DNA of 11,855 bases from Hyphomicrobiales bacterium (GCA_028290085.1 JAQGKN010000213.1:1-11855); one strand, 5' to 3'; shown: positions 1 to 6,467, counted from the first letter of the stretch. Numbers and translations are program-made. The notes: a model not told the origin generated them from the letters alone.

Positions 1-106
1 CGCGCATGGGGTCGACCGACATAGGCGCGGCCTGCGCACCACCGGAAAATGCGAGCCCACCAAAGGCCATGAATGCCGTGGCGCTCGCCAAAAGAAACTT
101 TTTCAT
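1..106 (-). CDS. Small secreted protein, N-terminal fragment (cut by window edge)
   Basis: Only the first 35 codons are present; the gene runs off the left edge. The start is ATG at 106-104, preceded on the minus strand by a good ribosome binding site (GAGAAGGGTGG) a few bases upstream. The visible protein is almost entirely a Sec signal peptide: MKK at the N-terminus, a hydrophobic core rich in Ala, Phe, Leu and Gly at about residues 4-22, and a likely signal peptidase I site after Ala-Gln-Ala near residue 26. The first mature residues (APMSVDPMR) loosely resemble the start of the mature BA14K-family protein at 4065-4583, so it could be a related small envelope protein, but too little remains to assign a family. 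It is the last gene seen in the leftward series and has its own 86-base upstream gap, so it may be transcribed separately. Confidence 0.7.
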   Translation of the reverse strand, partial: MKKFLLASATAFMAFGGLAFSGGAQAAPMSVDPMR

Positions 107-192
107 GTTTCCACCCTTCTCACGTTCGGTGCCGGAAACGGAACCTTCGCCCCACAACAACTGGAGCGGGCGTATGTTCCCTCCTGAACGAA

Positions 193-684
193 TCAAGGGT
201 TCCGCAGGCTCAGCGGGGTCAAGGCTAAATTCCATTCTGCGCGCACGGATTGGGCGAGTTGACCGGGGTAGGACGGGAGCAGATCAAATTCGAGCACATG
301 ATCGCTGCGCCGCACCAATGTATCGAACCGGAGAAGTCGCGCGGAGAAATGCGAGACCACAGCGCCGGTGGCGACAACGGTCTTCCCCGTGGTGAGAACG
401 AAGCATGTGTCGAGCGGATTTCTGTCATTCGCACGGGGGGACGCAGACGCAGATGCCCGTTGCACAAGGTCGCCGCCGTGCCAGTGGATCGTCACGTCCT
501 GCGTGACCCGGTGGGGATGCCGATCCTCGCTGAGCGAGGCGAACGCACAGGTATCGAGCATGCCTGGCCGCCCGGGCTCGACAATCCAGAGCGACCAGGG
601 GGCCGCAGGCTCGCTTGCACGCAGCGGGGTGACAAGGGATACGCCCATCGCGCAACCCAGAACAAATATTCGCCGGACGCGCAC
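193..684 (-). CDS. Unrecognised secreted protein downstream of the DUF192 gene
   Basis: A 163-residue protein that I do not recognise. It starts with GTG at 684-682, directly abutting the TAG stop of the DUF192 gene (687-685), so translation is probably coupled. No clear ribosome binding site is visible, and an ATG at codon 13 is an alternative start. The N-terminus looks like a Sec signal peptide: basic residues (RVRR), a hydrophobic stretch at about residues 5-20, and possible cleavage after Leu-Arg-Ala near residue 23. The mature part has no membrane segment and two cysteines in similar settings (LDTC at about 44-47 and 91-94), which could form a disulfide bond in the periplasm. The rest is mixed beta-rich sequence with several Trp and His residues (WSLW, IHWHGG). 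The long plus-strand reading frame opposite it has no start signal or domain, which favours this strand. Confidence 0.62.
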   Translation of the reverse strand: MRVRRIFVLGCAMGVSLVTPLRASEPAAPWSLWIVEPGRPGMLDTCAFASLSEDRHPHRVTQDVTIHWHGGDLVQRASASASPRANDRNPLDTCFVLTTGKTVVATGAVVSHFSARLLRFDTLVRRSDHVLEFDLLPSYPGQLAQSVRAEWNLALTPLSLRNP

Positions 685-1218
685 CTAACGAAACATCTTG
701 TAGCGAAGGCGGTCGCCGGCCTTGATTCCGAGTCGCTCGGCGGTGCCGGCATTCACTTCCAGCACGGCCAGTACAGGGCCACCCGACGGAATGATGCGCT
801 CCGACATGGGCTCGGTATTTTCGGCGATGGAAATCACCTTGCCTGTGTGGTCAATGAACAGCATGTCGAGCGGAAGGTAGGTATTCTTCATCCACATCGA
901 CACAGGCTCTTCGCGCTTGAAGTCGAAAAGCATGCCGCGGTCAGCAGGAAGAAAGCGGCGGAACATGAGCCCGCGCGCGCGTTGTGCGTCGTCGCGCATG
1001 ACTTCGACGAAAAGACGGTGCGTTCCGTTTGCGGAAACGATGTCCAGCGGCTCCAGCGTACTTTCTGTCGGAGCCGGCACCGAATCCGCCAGAGACCGCG
1101 AGGCAGTCCATGGAGCCGCCTCCAGCGCAAACGTGGCGATGATCGAAAGGCAGCACAGCAGCGCAATTCGACCACGCAGGCCCGGTTTCAGACGAGAGCC
1201 TGTGGAGGTAACAATCAT
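685..1218 (-). CDS. DUF192 (COG1430) family secreted protein
   Basis: A 177-residue protein of the DUF192 family, typically exported and of unknown biochemical role. From ATG at 1218, residues 1-17 are polar and basic, 18-34 form a hydrophobic signal segment (IALLCCLSIIATFALEA), and the DUF192 domain covers about 66-177. Family hallmarks are clear: RGLMFR at 82-87, MLFDF at 96-100, the MWMKNTYLPLDMLFID block at 108-123, NTEPMS at 134-139 and the Gly-rich end LEVNAGTAERLGIKAGD at 153-169. The frame stays open upstream to a TTG at 1302, but that codon sits inside a perfect hairpin and would place a non-hydrophobic extension before the signal peptide; ATG 1260 is another possibility. It follows the cold-shock gene on the same strand by 102 bases, an order often seen in Rhizobiales, and is followed without a gap by an unknown secreted protein. 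Confidence 0.9.
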   Translation of the reverse strand: MIVTSTGSRLKPGLRGRIALLCCLSIIATFALEAAPWTASRSLADSVPAPTESTLEPLDIVSANGTHRLFVEVMRDDAQRARGLMFRRFLPADRGMLFDFKREEPVSMWMKNTYLPLDMLFIDHTGKVISIAENTEPMSERIIPSGGPVLAVLEVNAGTAERLGIKAGDRLRYKMFR

Positions 1219-1271
1219 TGTGAAGCCCCGCACGCCGAAATGGCGCCAAGCCGGGAACATGCCGCGCCAAT

Positions 1272-1313
1272 CGGGCGGGATCAAGCCCGGATGCGCGCTC
1301 AAGAGCGCGCATC
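1272..1313 (-). other. Tandem hairpins between the cold-shock and DUF192 genes
   Basis: Bases 1290-1300 and 1303-1313 form a perfect 11-base inverted repeat (GATGCGCGCTC and its complement) with only two bases between, starting about eight bases past the stop of the cold-shock gene. Directly beyond it, on the leftward transcript, 1285-1289 and 1272-1276 form a second 5-base stem (CGGGC/GCCCG). No U-tract follows, so this is not a classic intrinsic terminator. It may protect the 3' end of the cold-shock mRNA, or mark processing between the two genes. Confidence 0.5.
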
Positions 1314-1320
1314 GCCTGGG

Positions 1321-1908
1321 TCAGTGCGAAATCGGCAGAGACGTTTCGAGCGGACGAACTTCCGCCGCCATCAGGCCCTTTGGCCCGTCGCCGAAGCGCA
1401 CCAGCAGTCCATCGCCGGGCTTCAGGTCCATGATGCCGAAGCGTCGGAGCGTCTCCATGTGGATGAAGATATCCTCGGTGCCCTCGCCGCGCGTCACGAA
1501 GCCGAAGCCGCGCACGCGGTTGAACCACTTCACGATGACGATCTCGAAGCCACCATTCGGCGTCACCTGCACATGCGTGCGGGCCGCGGGCAATTGCGCA
1601 GGATGCGTCGCGGTCGACTCGTCCAGCGACAAGACGCGGAACACCTGCAGACCCTTCGAACGGTTCTGGACTTCGCAAACGACGCGAGCCCCTTCCGGTG
1701 CGGTCTGAAACCCGTCACGGCGCAATACCGTCACGTGGAGGAGAACGTCATTGCCGCCCTGATCGGGGACGATAAAGCCATATCCCTTGGAGACATCGAA
1801 CCACTTGATGTGGCCTGACATCTCAAGAAGATCGGATGGACGCTCAGCCGGCAAGTCTGCTTGAAGAAAGCCTGCCAGACTCGAGAAGTTTGGATCGCTG
1901 TTGCCCAA
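1321..1908 (-). CDS. Cold-shock protein with two cold-shock domains
   Basis: A 195-residue cytoplasmic nucleic-acid-binding protein with two tandem cold-shock (OB-fold) domains. The first, at about 31-98, has IKWFDVSKGYGFIVPD with RNP1-like KGYGFIV (41-47) and RNP2-like VLLHV (55-59). The second, at about 123-190, has VKWFNRVRGFGFVTRGEG with RGFGFV (133-138) and DIFIHM (146-151). A Pro/Thr-rich linker joins them. Double-domain proteins of this kind are typical of Alphaproteobacteria and usually act as RNA chaperones in cold or stationary phase. The listed start is TTG at 1908 with GGGGGCG just upstream; this keeps a 30-residue leader like that I remember in relatives. ATG at 1821 lies immediately before the first domain and is the alternative. 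It is preceded by its own leader of about 120 bases and followed by tandem hairpins. Confidence 0.93.
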   Translation of the reverse strand: MGNSDPNFSSLAGFLQADLPAERPSDLLEMSGHIKWFDVSKGYGFIVPDQGGNDVLLHVTVLRRDGFQTAPEGARVVCEVQNRSKGLQVFRVLSLDESTATHPAQLPAARTHVQVTPNGGFEIVIVKWFNRVRGFGFVTRGEGTEDIFIHMETLRRFGIMDLKPGDGLLVRFGDGPKGLMAAEVRPLETSLPISH

Positions 1909-2032
1909 TTTACGCCCCCAAAAAAAACCGACTCACAGACACCTGTAGTCTTCGTTCTCACAACAATGCCCCGACCCGAATCACTTCGAGTCTTCAGTGA
2001 GTCGCGCAGGAAAGATAACATTGCCGCCCCGG
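1909..2032 (-). promoter_or_regulatory. Leader region of the cold-shock gene
   Basis: This 124-base gap separates the sirtuin stop from the cold-shock start on the same strand. On the minus strand it holds an uninterrupted run of eight T (1920-1927) directly before the GGGGGCG ribosome-binding stretch, and an upstream TCACT...AGTGA dyad (1981-2000). Cold-shock mRNAs commonly carry regulatory 5' leaders, so a structured leader is plausible. No convincing -35/-10 pair was identified. Confidence 0.3.
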
Positions 2033-2854
2033 CTACAAAGACGTTTTTTCAGTGTCCTGTGGACGACCGTCCGATGTTGCTGAAGAGAAACGCCCTCCGT
2101 CTCGCCCCAATGTGTCCAGGAGATCACCGATATCGCCGTTGAGGACGAGATCGGCTTGATCGTCGAGCGGGGTTGCTTCCCCGTTGACGATGACGAGCGC
2201 CGCGCCGTTCTGTTTGGCGAGCAGCGGAAAGCTCGCCGCCGGCTGCACCAGCAACGACGAGCCTATGGCGATGAAGAGGTCGCAAGCCAAGGTGGCACCC
2301 TTTGCGCGCTGCATGGCCTCGCGCGGCATCGCCTGCCCGAACGAGATCGTCGCCGACTTGACGATGCCTCCACACCCACAAAGCGGCGGCGCACAGCGGC
2401 TTTCCATCTCTGCGCGCACCTCTGCAAGTTCATGCCGGGTGCCGCATTGCAGGCAGTGGGCGTAGGTCCCGTTGCCATGTAATTCGATGATCTGAGCGTC
2501 TGGAATGCCCGATTGCTGATGAAGACCATCTATATTTTGTGTGATGACCGCCGACATGATGCCGCTGGCGACAAGCCGCTGCAGAGCGGCGTGGCCGCGT
2601 CCGGGTTTTGCACCTGCGTAGATATCGTCCATCGCGAATTTGCGACGCCAGGCTTCAAGCCGCATGTCCTCGCTGGCCAAGAAGTCGGCAAAAGGAATAG
2701 GTTTATTGCGTCGCCACGCACTGCCGGGCGAACGAAAATCTGGAACACCGCACTCCGTGGAAATGCCTGCACCGGTGAAAGCGACGGCATTCCCGCACTG
2801 CGAGAGCAGATGTGCGAGTTCAACTCGGGAACTGGTTTGCTCAACTGATTTCAT
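2033..2854 (-). CDS. Sir2-family NAD-dependent protein deacylase
   Basis: A sirtuin of 273 residues from ATG 2854. The frame is open to a TTG at 2917, but the extra 21 residues are not part of the domain. Sirtuins remove acyl groups from lysine side chains, consuming NAD+ and giving nicotinamide and O-acyl-ADP-ribose. NAD-site motifs are present: GAGIST (28-33), PDFRS (38-42), TQNIDGLH (105-112), the catalytic His in LHGN (H126) and GSSLLVQPAA (198-207). The zinc region is slightly odd: Cys134-x2-Cys137 is normal, but the second pair reads Cys159-x-Cys161 (LCGCGG) instead of the usual C-x2-C, with another Cys at 154. TISFGQ (169-174) replaces the more common VxFGE. The Tyr and Arg pair of desuccinylase-type sirtuins is not obvious. 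The C-terminal tail after about 252 is polar and likely flexible. It lies upstream of the cold-shock gene on the same strand and is divergent from the aldo/keto reductase. CobB-like function is likely; targets are unknown. Confidence 0.92.
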   Translation of the reverse strand: MKSVEQTSSRVELAHLLSQCGNAVAFTGAGISTECGVPDFRSPGSAWRRNKPIPFADFLASEDMRLEAWRRKFAMDDIYAGAKPGRGHAALQRLVASGIMSAVITQNIDGLHQQSGIPDAQIIELHGNGTYAHCLQCGTRHELAEVRAEMESRCAPPLCGCGGIVKSATISFGQAMPREAMQRAKGATLACDLFIAIGSSLLVQPAASFPLLAKQNGAALVIVNGEATPLDDQADLVLNGDIGDLLDTLGRDGGRFSSATSDGRPQDTEKTSL

Positions 2855-3005
2855 GACGGGTCCGCCTACATCTTCCCGTACAGAATCGACGCTAGGGGCG
2901 GATTGTTCCCATCGCAATACGAAAGCTGCGCCTATTCACACTTAGTCACTTGCAATCCAAAGCATAGCGGCATCCAATCCCGGCCTGCCTTTTGCGCACG
3001 TTGAA

Positions 3006-3013
3006 TAGAGGAG
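3006..3013 (+). promoter_or_regulatory. Ribosome binding site of the aldo/keto reductase
   Basis: TAGAGGAG lies seven bases before ATG 3021 and is a strong Shine-Dalgarno match. It fixes this start over the alternative frame beginning at 2992. Confidence 0.75.
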
Positions 3014-3020
3014 TATCACG

Positions 3021-3959
3021 ATGGAAATTCGCAATCTCGGCCGGTCCGGCCTCCGCGTCTCCGTTGTCGGTCTCGGCTGCAATAATTTTGGTGGACGCCT
3101 CGCTCTCGAGGGCACACGCGCCGTGGTTCACGCGGCGCTCGACCAAGGCATTACACTGTTCGACACAGCCGACATGTATGGCAACCGCGGTGGTTCAGAA
3201 ACACTGCTCGGAGACCTGCTCGGCGCGCGGCGCAAGGACATCGTGCTCGCCACGAAATTCGGAATGGCAATGGACGACGCTGGCTCGATGAAGGGTGGGT
3301 CGCGCCGTTACATCATGAGTGCGGTCGAAGCGAGCCTGAAGCGCCTGCGCACCGACTGGATCGATCTCTACCAGTTTCACACCCCCGATCCGCTGACACC
3401 GATCGAGGAGACGATGCGGGCGCTCGACGATCTCATCCGGCAGGGCAAGGTGCGCTACATCGGCTGCTCCAACATGCCGGGCTGGCAGGTCGTGGATGCG
3501 CAATGGACCGCAGCGCTCGCGGGGCTGAACGGCTTTGTCTCGTGCCAGGACGAATATTCGCTTCTGGTTCGCGACATCGAGTCGGAGCGCGTGCCCGCCA
3601 TGAAGGCGAAGGGGCTCGGGCTGCTGCCCTACTATCCTCTCGCCAGCGGTCTCCTCACCGGCAAATACCAGCGCGGACAACAGGCGCCCCCAGGCACCCG
3701 TTTCGAGAACGACAAGCGCTACACCGACCGCTACATGACACAAGCCAATTGGGATCGCGTCGAGAAGCTCGCCGCCTTCGCGCAATCGCGTGGCCACAGC
3801 CTGCTGGAACTGGCCTTCTCGTGGCTCGCCTCACGCGCACCTGTCGCGAGTGTGATCGCGGGCGCCACGCATCCCGATCAGGTCGCGGCCAATATCGCGG
3901 CCGTGGGCTGGCAGTTGTCGCCCGAAGAGATGGTGGAGATCGACGGCATCACCGTCTGA
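3021..3959 (+). CDS. Aldo/keto reductase
   Basis: A 312-residue soluble oxidoreductase of the aldo/keto reductase superfamily, close to the usual length for the bacterial YajO/YhdN-like group. It would reduce carbonyl compounds with NADPH in the cytoplasm. The catalytic tetrad is complete: Asp48 and Tyr53 in FDTADMYG, Lys79 in LATKFG, and His120 in YQFHTPD. The barrel signature GKVRYIGCSN is at about 141-150, and the C-terminal cofactor region has SVIAGATHPDQVAAN at 277-291, which contacts the adenosine phosphate in relatives. GLLPYYPLASGLLTGKY (205-221) is typical of this subgroup. It is divergent from the sirtuin gene across about 166 bases and followed by a gap before the BA14K gene, so it is probably monocistronic. 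The substrate cannot be inferred. Confidence 0.95.
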   Translation: MEIRNLGRSGLRVSVVGLGCNNFGGRLALEGTRAVVHAALDQGITLFDTADMYGNRGGSETLLGDLLGARRKDIVLATKFGMAMDDAGSMKGGSRRYIMSAVEASLKRLRTDWIDLYQFHTPDPLTPIEETMRALDDLIRQGKVRYIGCSNMPGWQVVDAQWTAALAGLNGFVSCQDEYSLLVRDIESERVPAMKAKGLGLLPYYPLASGLLTGKYQRGQQAPPGTRFENDKRYTDRYMTQANWDRVEKLAAFAQSRGHSLLELAFSWLASRAPVASVIAGATHPDQVAANIAAVGWQLSPEEMVEIDGITV

Positions 3960-4005
3960 TTTCCGCCGCTTTCCGCAGCGAAAGATATCGTCTAGCCTGA
4001 GCTGG

Positions 4006-4021
4006 ATGCCTTTTTCGGCAT
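4006..4021 (+). terminator. Possible weak terminator after the aldo/keto reductase
   Basis: A short hairpin ATGCC-TTTTTC-GGCAT lies about 46 bases past the reductase stop and is followed by the T-rich bases TTCGTTGTT. The stem is only five base pairs, so termination is uncertain. It precedes the BA14K start. Confidence 0.3.
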
Positions 4022-4064
4022 TTCGTTGTTGCGCCCCCTGCCCATTCATCCCGGAGTTGCTTTC

Positions 4065-4583
4065 ATGACCCGTTCTATTCGCCAGGCCTCGCGTGTCGGC
4101 CTTGTTCTCGTTCTCGCCATGGGCGTGACTTTGTCGGCACAGGCGGCCCCGCTCGTGGGCCCCATGAGCGCACCGGGCCTTTCGAACACATTGCTTTCGG
4201 CGACGACGGTCCAGTACCAGAAGCAGCGCTACGGGAGGCCGGGCAACAAGGCGCCCCGGCAAGCCTATCAGGGTGGCAATCGCGGGCGCCGTGGCGGTAA
4301 TCTGGCGGGTGCGGCGGTAGCCGCCGGGGTCGCGGGTCTTGTGGTCGGTGGCATCATTGCCTCGCAGCGCCAGAGAGAATATCGCACCTACGAGGAGCCC
4401 TACCCCGCATATGGCCAGCGCTATCAGCCGGTCTATTCGGAGCCGCAATACGTCGAACAAAGCTATGCGCCCGCCGCCTGGACGCAGGAATGGTATGATT
4501 ACTGCGCCGGGCGCTATCGCTCCTTCGACCCGCGTAGCGGCACGTTCGTCGGATACGACGGCCGCCGTTATATGTGCCAGTGA
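4065..4583 (+). CDS. BA14K-family secreted protein
   Basis: A 172-residue exported protein. The start is ATG 4065 with GGAG eight bases upstream; an earlier TTG at 4026 would add a non-signal extension. Residues 1-27 form a Sec signal peptide (basic start, hydrophobic VGLVLVLAMGVTLS core, cleavage after Ala-Gln-Ala). A Gly/Arg-rich region (about 54-78) leads into a hydrophobic glycine-zipper-like segment at 80-99 (LAGAAVAAGVAGLVVGGIIA). A Tyr/Pro-rich stretch follows at about 105-135. The C-terminal BA14K signature runs from Trp139: EWYDYCAGRYRSFDP, then SGTFVGYDGRRYMC. The family is named for a Brucella abortus 14-kDa immunoreactive protein with reported lectin-like activity and is concentrated in Rhizobiales. 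The two C-terminal Cys (147 and 171) may form a disulfide bond. Function here is probably envelope-associated, not enzymatic. Confidence 0.9.
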   Translation: MTRSIRQASRVGLVLVLAMGVTLSAQAAPLVGPMSAPGLSNTLLSATTVQYQKQRYGRPGNKAPRQAYQGGNRGRRGGNLAGAAVAAGVAGLVVGGIIASQRQREYRTYEEPYPAYGQRYQPVYSEPQYVEQSYAPAAWTQEWYDYCAGRYRSFDPRSGTFVGYDGRRYMCQ

Positions 4584-4673
4584 CAGATATGTGAGATGGA
4601 CGACCGGAGAGCGGGCGCCTTGAGGAGTCCGCTCGCCGGGAACAGAGCGTGGGCGGCGACGTTGTCGGGTGCA

Positions 4674-4685
4674 TTCCGCGCGGAA
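4674..4685. repeat. Perfect 12-base palindrome at the ROK-like gene start
   Basis: TTCCGCGCGGAA is a perfect palindrome ending seven bases before ATG 4693, and its right arm supplies the GGAAA that would serve as the ribosome binding site. It could be an operator or an mRNA hairpin hiding the site. Chance occurrence in GC-rich DNA is also possible. Confidence 0.35.
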
Positions 4686-4692
4686 ACCCTTC

Positions 4693-5820
4693 ATGCCCGA
4701 CACATCAGAGAAGAAATCGAACGGCTCCCACGGAGCGCTCGAACTACCCTCCGTCGTCATCGACAGCTATAATCTCGAACTTCGCGAGAAAGACGGCTTC
4801 ATCGGAGATCGCGCCAGCAAGCGCGCCTTTCACGAGATTCTGGAAGATTGGCGCGATCGCATTCGAAAGGTCGATGACGATCCCCTGGGTGACGTGCCGG
4901 GCGAGGAAATGGGCAAGAAGAAGCTCGATGACGTCCTTCTGAATGGCGACGCCGAGGCAGCAGGCATTCTACATGGGGCCATTGAGGATTTCGCGCAGGA
5001 GTTTGCTGCCGTCACCCGACGGTTCCTGCGTGCCAAGGGATGGCAGAACACACAGCGCATCGTCGTCGGCGGTGGCTTTCGCGAGAGCCGCATTGGCGAG
5101 CGCGCTCTTGGACGCGCCGCCATATTGCTGAAAGCGAGCGGCGTTGCCATCGATATCGTGCCGATCCGCAACCATCCCGATGAAGCCGGGCTACTTGGCG
5201 CAGGGCACCTCATGCCAGCCTGGACGCTGACGGGCCATGACGCAATTCTGGCGGTCGATATCGGCGGCTCGAATATTCGCGCGGGCGTCGTGCTGCTCAA
5301 CCTGAAGCAGGCGCCGGATCTGTCGAAGGCCAAGGTCTGGAATTCCGAACTTTGGCGTCATGCCGACGACAGCCCCAAGCGTGACGAAGCCGTGCAGCGG
5401 CTGGTCGGGATGCTCGAAGGCATGATCGCGAAGGCGGCCAAGGAGAAGATCAGCCTCGCGCCGCTGATAGGTATCGGCTGCCCTGGCGTCATTGATCCCG
5501 ACGGGTCCATCGATCGCGGCGGCCAGAACCTGCCGGGCGGCAATTGGGAGAGCGGGCGTTTCAACCTGCCCGCCGAATTGCGCAAGGCCATTCCCCTGAT
5601 AGGCGACCACGAGACAATGGTCGTCATGCACAATGACGCAGTCGTGCAGGGCCTCAGCGAGGTGCCGTTCATGAGCGATGTGGAACATTGGGGCGTGCTG
5701 ACCATCGGCACGGGCCTCGGCAATGCGCGTTTCACCAATCGCGACAAGCCGAAGCCCATGAACAAGAATGGGTCGGACAAAGAGGACAAGTCTGACAAGA
5801 AGGAGAAGAAGAAGGGCTGA
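4693..5820 (+). CDS. ROK-like protein with permuted motif order
   Basis: A 375-residue cytoplasmic protein related to the ROK family (repressors, ORFs, sugar kinases). The start is ATG 4693 with GGAAA upstream; GTG 4669 is possible. Motif order is unusual. The region normally found at the ROK C-terminus comes first: GDAEAAG (85-91), a helical stretch, RIVVGGGFRESR (122-133), and DEAGLLGAGHLMPAW (163-177). Only then comes the phosphate-binding LAVDIGGSNIRAGVV (186-200), normally at the N-terminus, followed by IGCPGVIDPDGSI (261-273), NLPGGNW (279-285), MHNDAVVQGLSE (312-323) with the expected catalytic Asp315, and TIGTGLGNARF (337-347). The protein then ends in a Lys-rich tail (352-375). The ROK ExGH sugar-binding motif and CxCGxxGCxE zinc motif are absent, so sugar kinase activity is doubtful although an ATP-like site seems intact. 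No helix-turn-helix is visible. It stands alone between the BA14K gene and a convergent catabolic operon. Confidence 0.88.
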   Translation: MPDTSEKKSNGSHGALELPSVVIDSYNLELREKDGFIGDRASKRAFHEILEDWRDRIRKVDDDPLGDVPGEEMGKKKLDDVLLNGDAEAAGILHGAIEDFAQEFAAVTRRFLRAKGWQNTQRIVVGGGFRESRIGERALGRAAILLKASGVAIDIVPIRNHPDEAGLLGAGHLMPAWTLTGHDAILAVDIGGSNIRAGVVLLNLKQAPDLSKAKVWNSELWRHADDSPKRDEAVQRLVGMLEGMIAKAAKEKISLAPLIGIGCPGVIDPDGSIDRGGQNLPGGNWESGRFNLPAELRKAIPLIGDHETMVVMHNDAVVQGLSEVPFMSDVEHWGVLTIGTGLGNARFTNRDKPKPMNKNGSDKEDKSDKKEKKKG

Positions 5821-5830
5821 GCGCCCTTCT
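5810..5830. terminator. Stem-loop between convergent genes, containing the ROK-like stop codon
   Basis: An 8-base perfect stem (5810-5817, AGAAGGGC, with 5823-5830) encloses the loop TGAGC, which holds the TGA stop of the ROK-like gene. It begins three bases past the stop of the convergent flavoprotein gene. Read leftward, it is followed by a pyrimidine-rich tail (TCTTCTCCTTCTTGT), so it best fits a terminator for the leftward operon; rightward the tail is poor in T. Confidence 0.45.
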
Positions 5831-5832
5831 CT

Positions 5833-6408
5833 TCAACCGCGCGCGGCGACGTTCATCTGGGCGAAGTCGAAGACCTGCCCGGCCATGATCTCGATCTGCT
5901 TGGCGATGCCAGCCTCGCTGCAACCATTTGCGTCGAACTTCACGACCGCCGAGTTGACGGCCACGCCGAGCGGCACGTTCCAGCCGCGCAAGGCGTGGCC
6001 GATAGCGCGCAATTGCGCGAGCACCATGCCGGGGCCCTGATTGCCGTAGCCGCAACCGATGGCGCCCAGCGCCCGGCCGTCGAAATAGACGCGGTCATCG
6101 GCCCGCATCTCTTCGGTGTAGTCGATGGCATTCTTGACGAGACCGGAGACACCGCCGTGGTAGCAGGGCGACGAGAGAATGACGCCGTCGGCGCGACGCA
6201 GCGCCGCGATGAGATGACGCGCGTCCTCGCTGTCACCCGCAGTGGCGGGATCGTACATCGGCAATTGCAGATCGAGGCCGCCAAACAGGATCGTTTCGGC
6301 ACCCTTGGCCTTGGCGAAGTTCAGAGCCATTGCGAGCGCCTGCTCGGAGGAAGAGCCCGGACGCGTGGTGCCGCCGATGCCGACGATAACGGGTTTGCGA
6401 GTGGTCAT
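5833..6408 (-). CDS. NADPH-dependent FMN reductase-family flavoprotein
   Basis: A 191-residue flavodoxin-fold protein of the NADPH-dependent FMN reductase family. It would reduce FMN or a quinone-like substrate with NAD(P)H. The phosphate-binding loop is GIGGTTRPGSSSEQAL (10-25), and the hallmark SSPCYHGGVSGLVKNAIDY lies at 79-97. CGYGNQGPG (119-127) fits the loop that contacts the flavin ring. The start is ATG 6408, preceded by GGGA. It lies 59 bases downstream of the intradiol dioxygenase and is the last gene of the leftward operon. Next to aromatic-ring enzymes, such proteins often supply reduced flavin to a two-component monooxygenase or reduce a quinone intermediate, but no partner monooxygenase is in the window. 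Confidence 0.92.
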   Translation of the reverse strand: MTTRKPVIVGIGGTTRPGSSSEQALAMALNFAKAKGAETILFGGLDLQLPMYDPATAGDSEDARHLIAALRRADGVILSSPCYHGGVSGLVKNAIDYTEEMRADDRVYFDGRALGAIGCGYGNQGPGMVLAQLRAIGHALRGWNVPLGVAVNSAVVKFDANGCSEAGIAKQIEIMAGQVFDFAQMNVAARG

Positions 6409-6467
6409 GTATTGATCCCGATGATGATAGGCCGCGGCAACATAGCTGCCCGGTACGTTGGTAGGGT

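Noticed and set aside
193..684. Possible lipoprotein signal (VLGC) in the unknown secreted protein
   Set aside because: The Cys is only at residue 11, leaving too short a hydrophobic region for a normal lipobox; a Sec signal ending near residue 23 fits better.
250..1818. 522-codon open frame on the plus strand opposite three leftward genes
   Set aside because: It lies antisense to the cold-shock, DUF192 and unknown secreted genes, is rich in His, Arg and Ala without any recognisable domain, and lacks a ribosome binding site. Long antisense frames are common in GC-rich DNA.
2940..2980. TTGCAA as a -35 element for the aldo/keto reductase
   Set aside because: No acceptable -10 hexamer lies at 16-18 bases downstream, so a promoter could not be supported.
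3831..4760. 309-codon open frame on the minus strand across the end of the aldo/keto reductase and the BA14K gene
   Set aside because: Both plus-strand genes have clear family motifs and start signals; this frame has low-complexity Arg/His-rich sequence and no domain.
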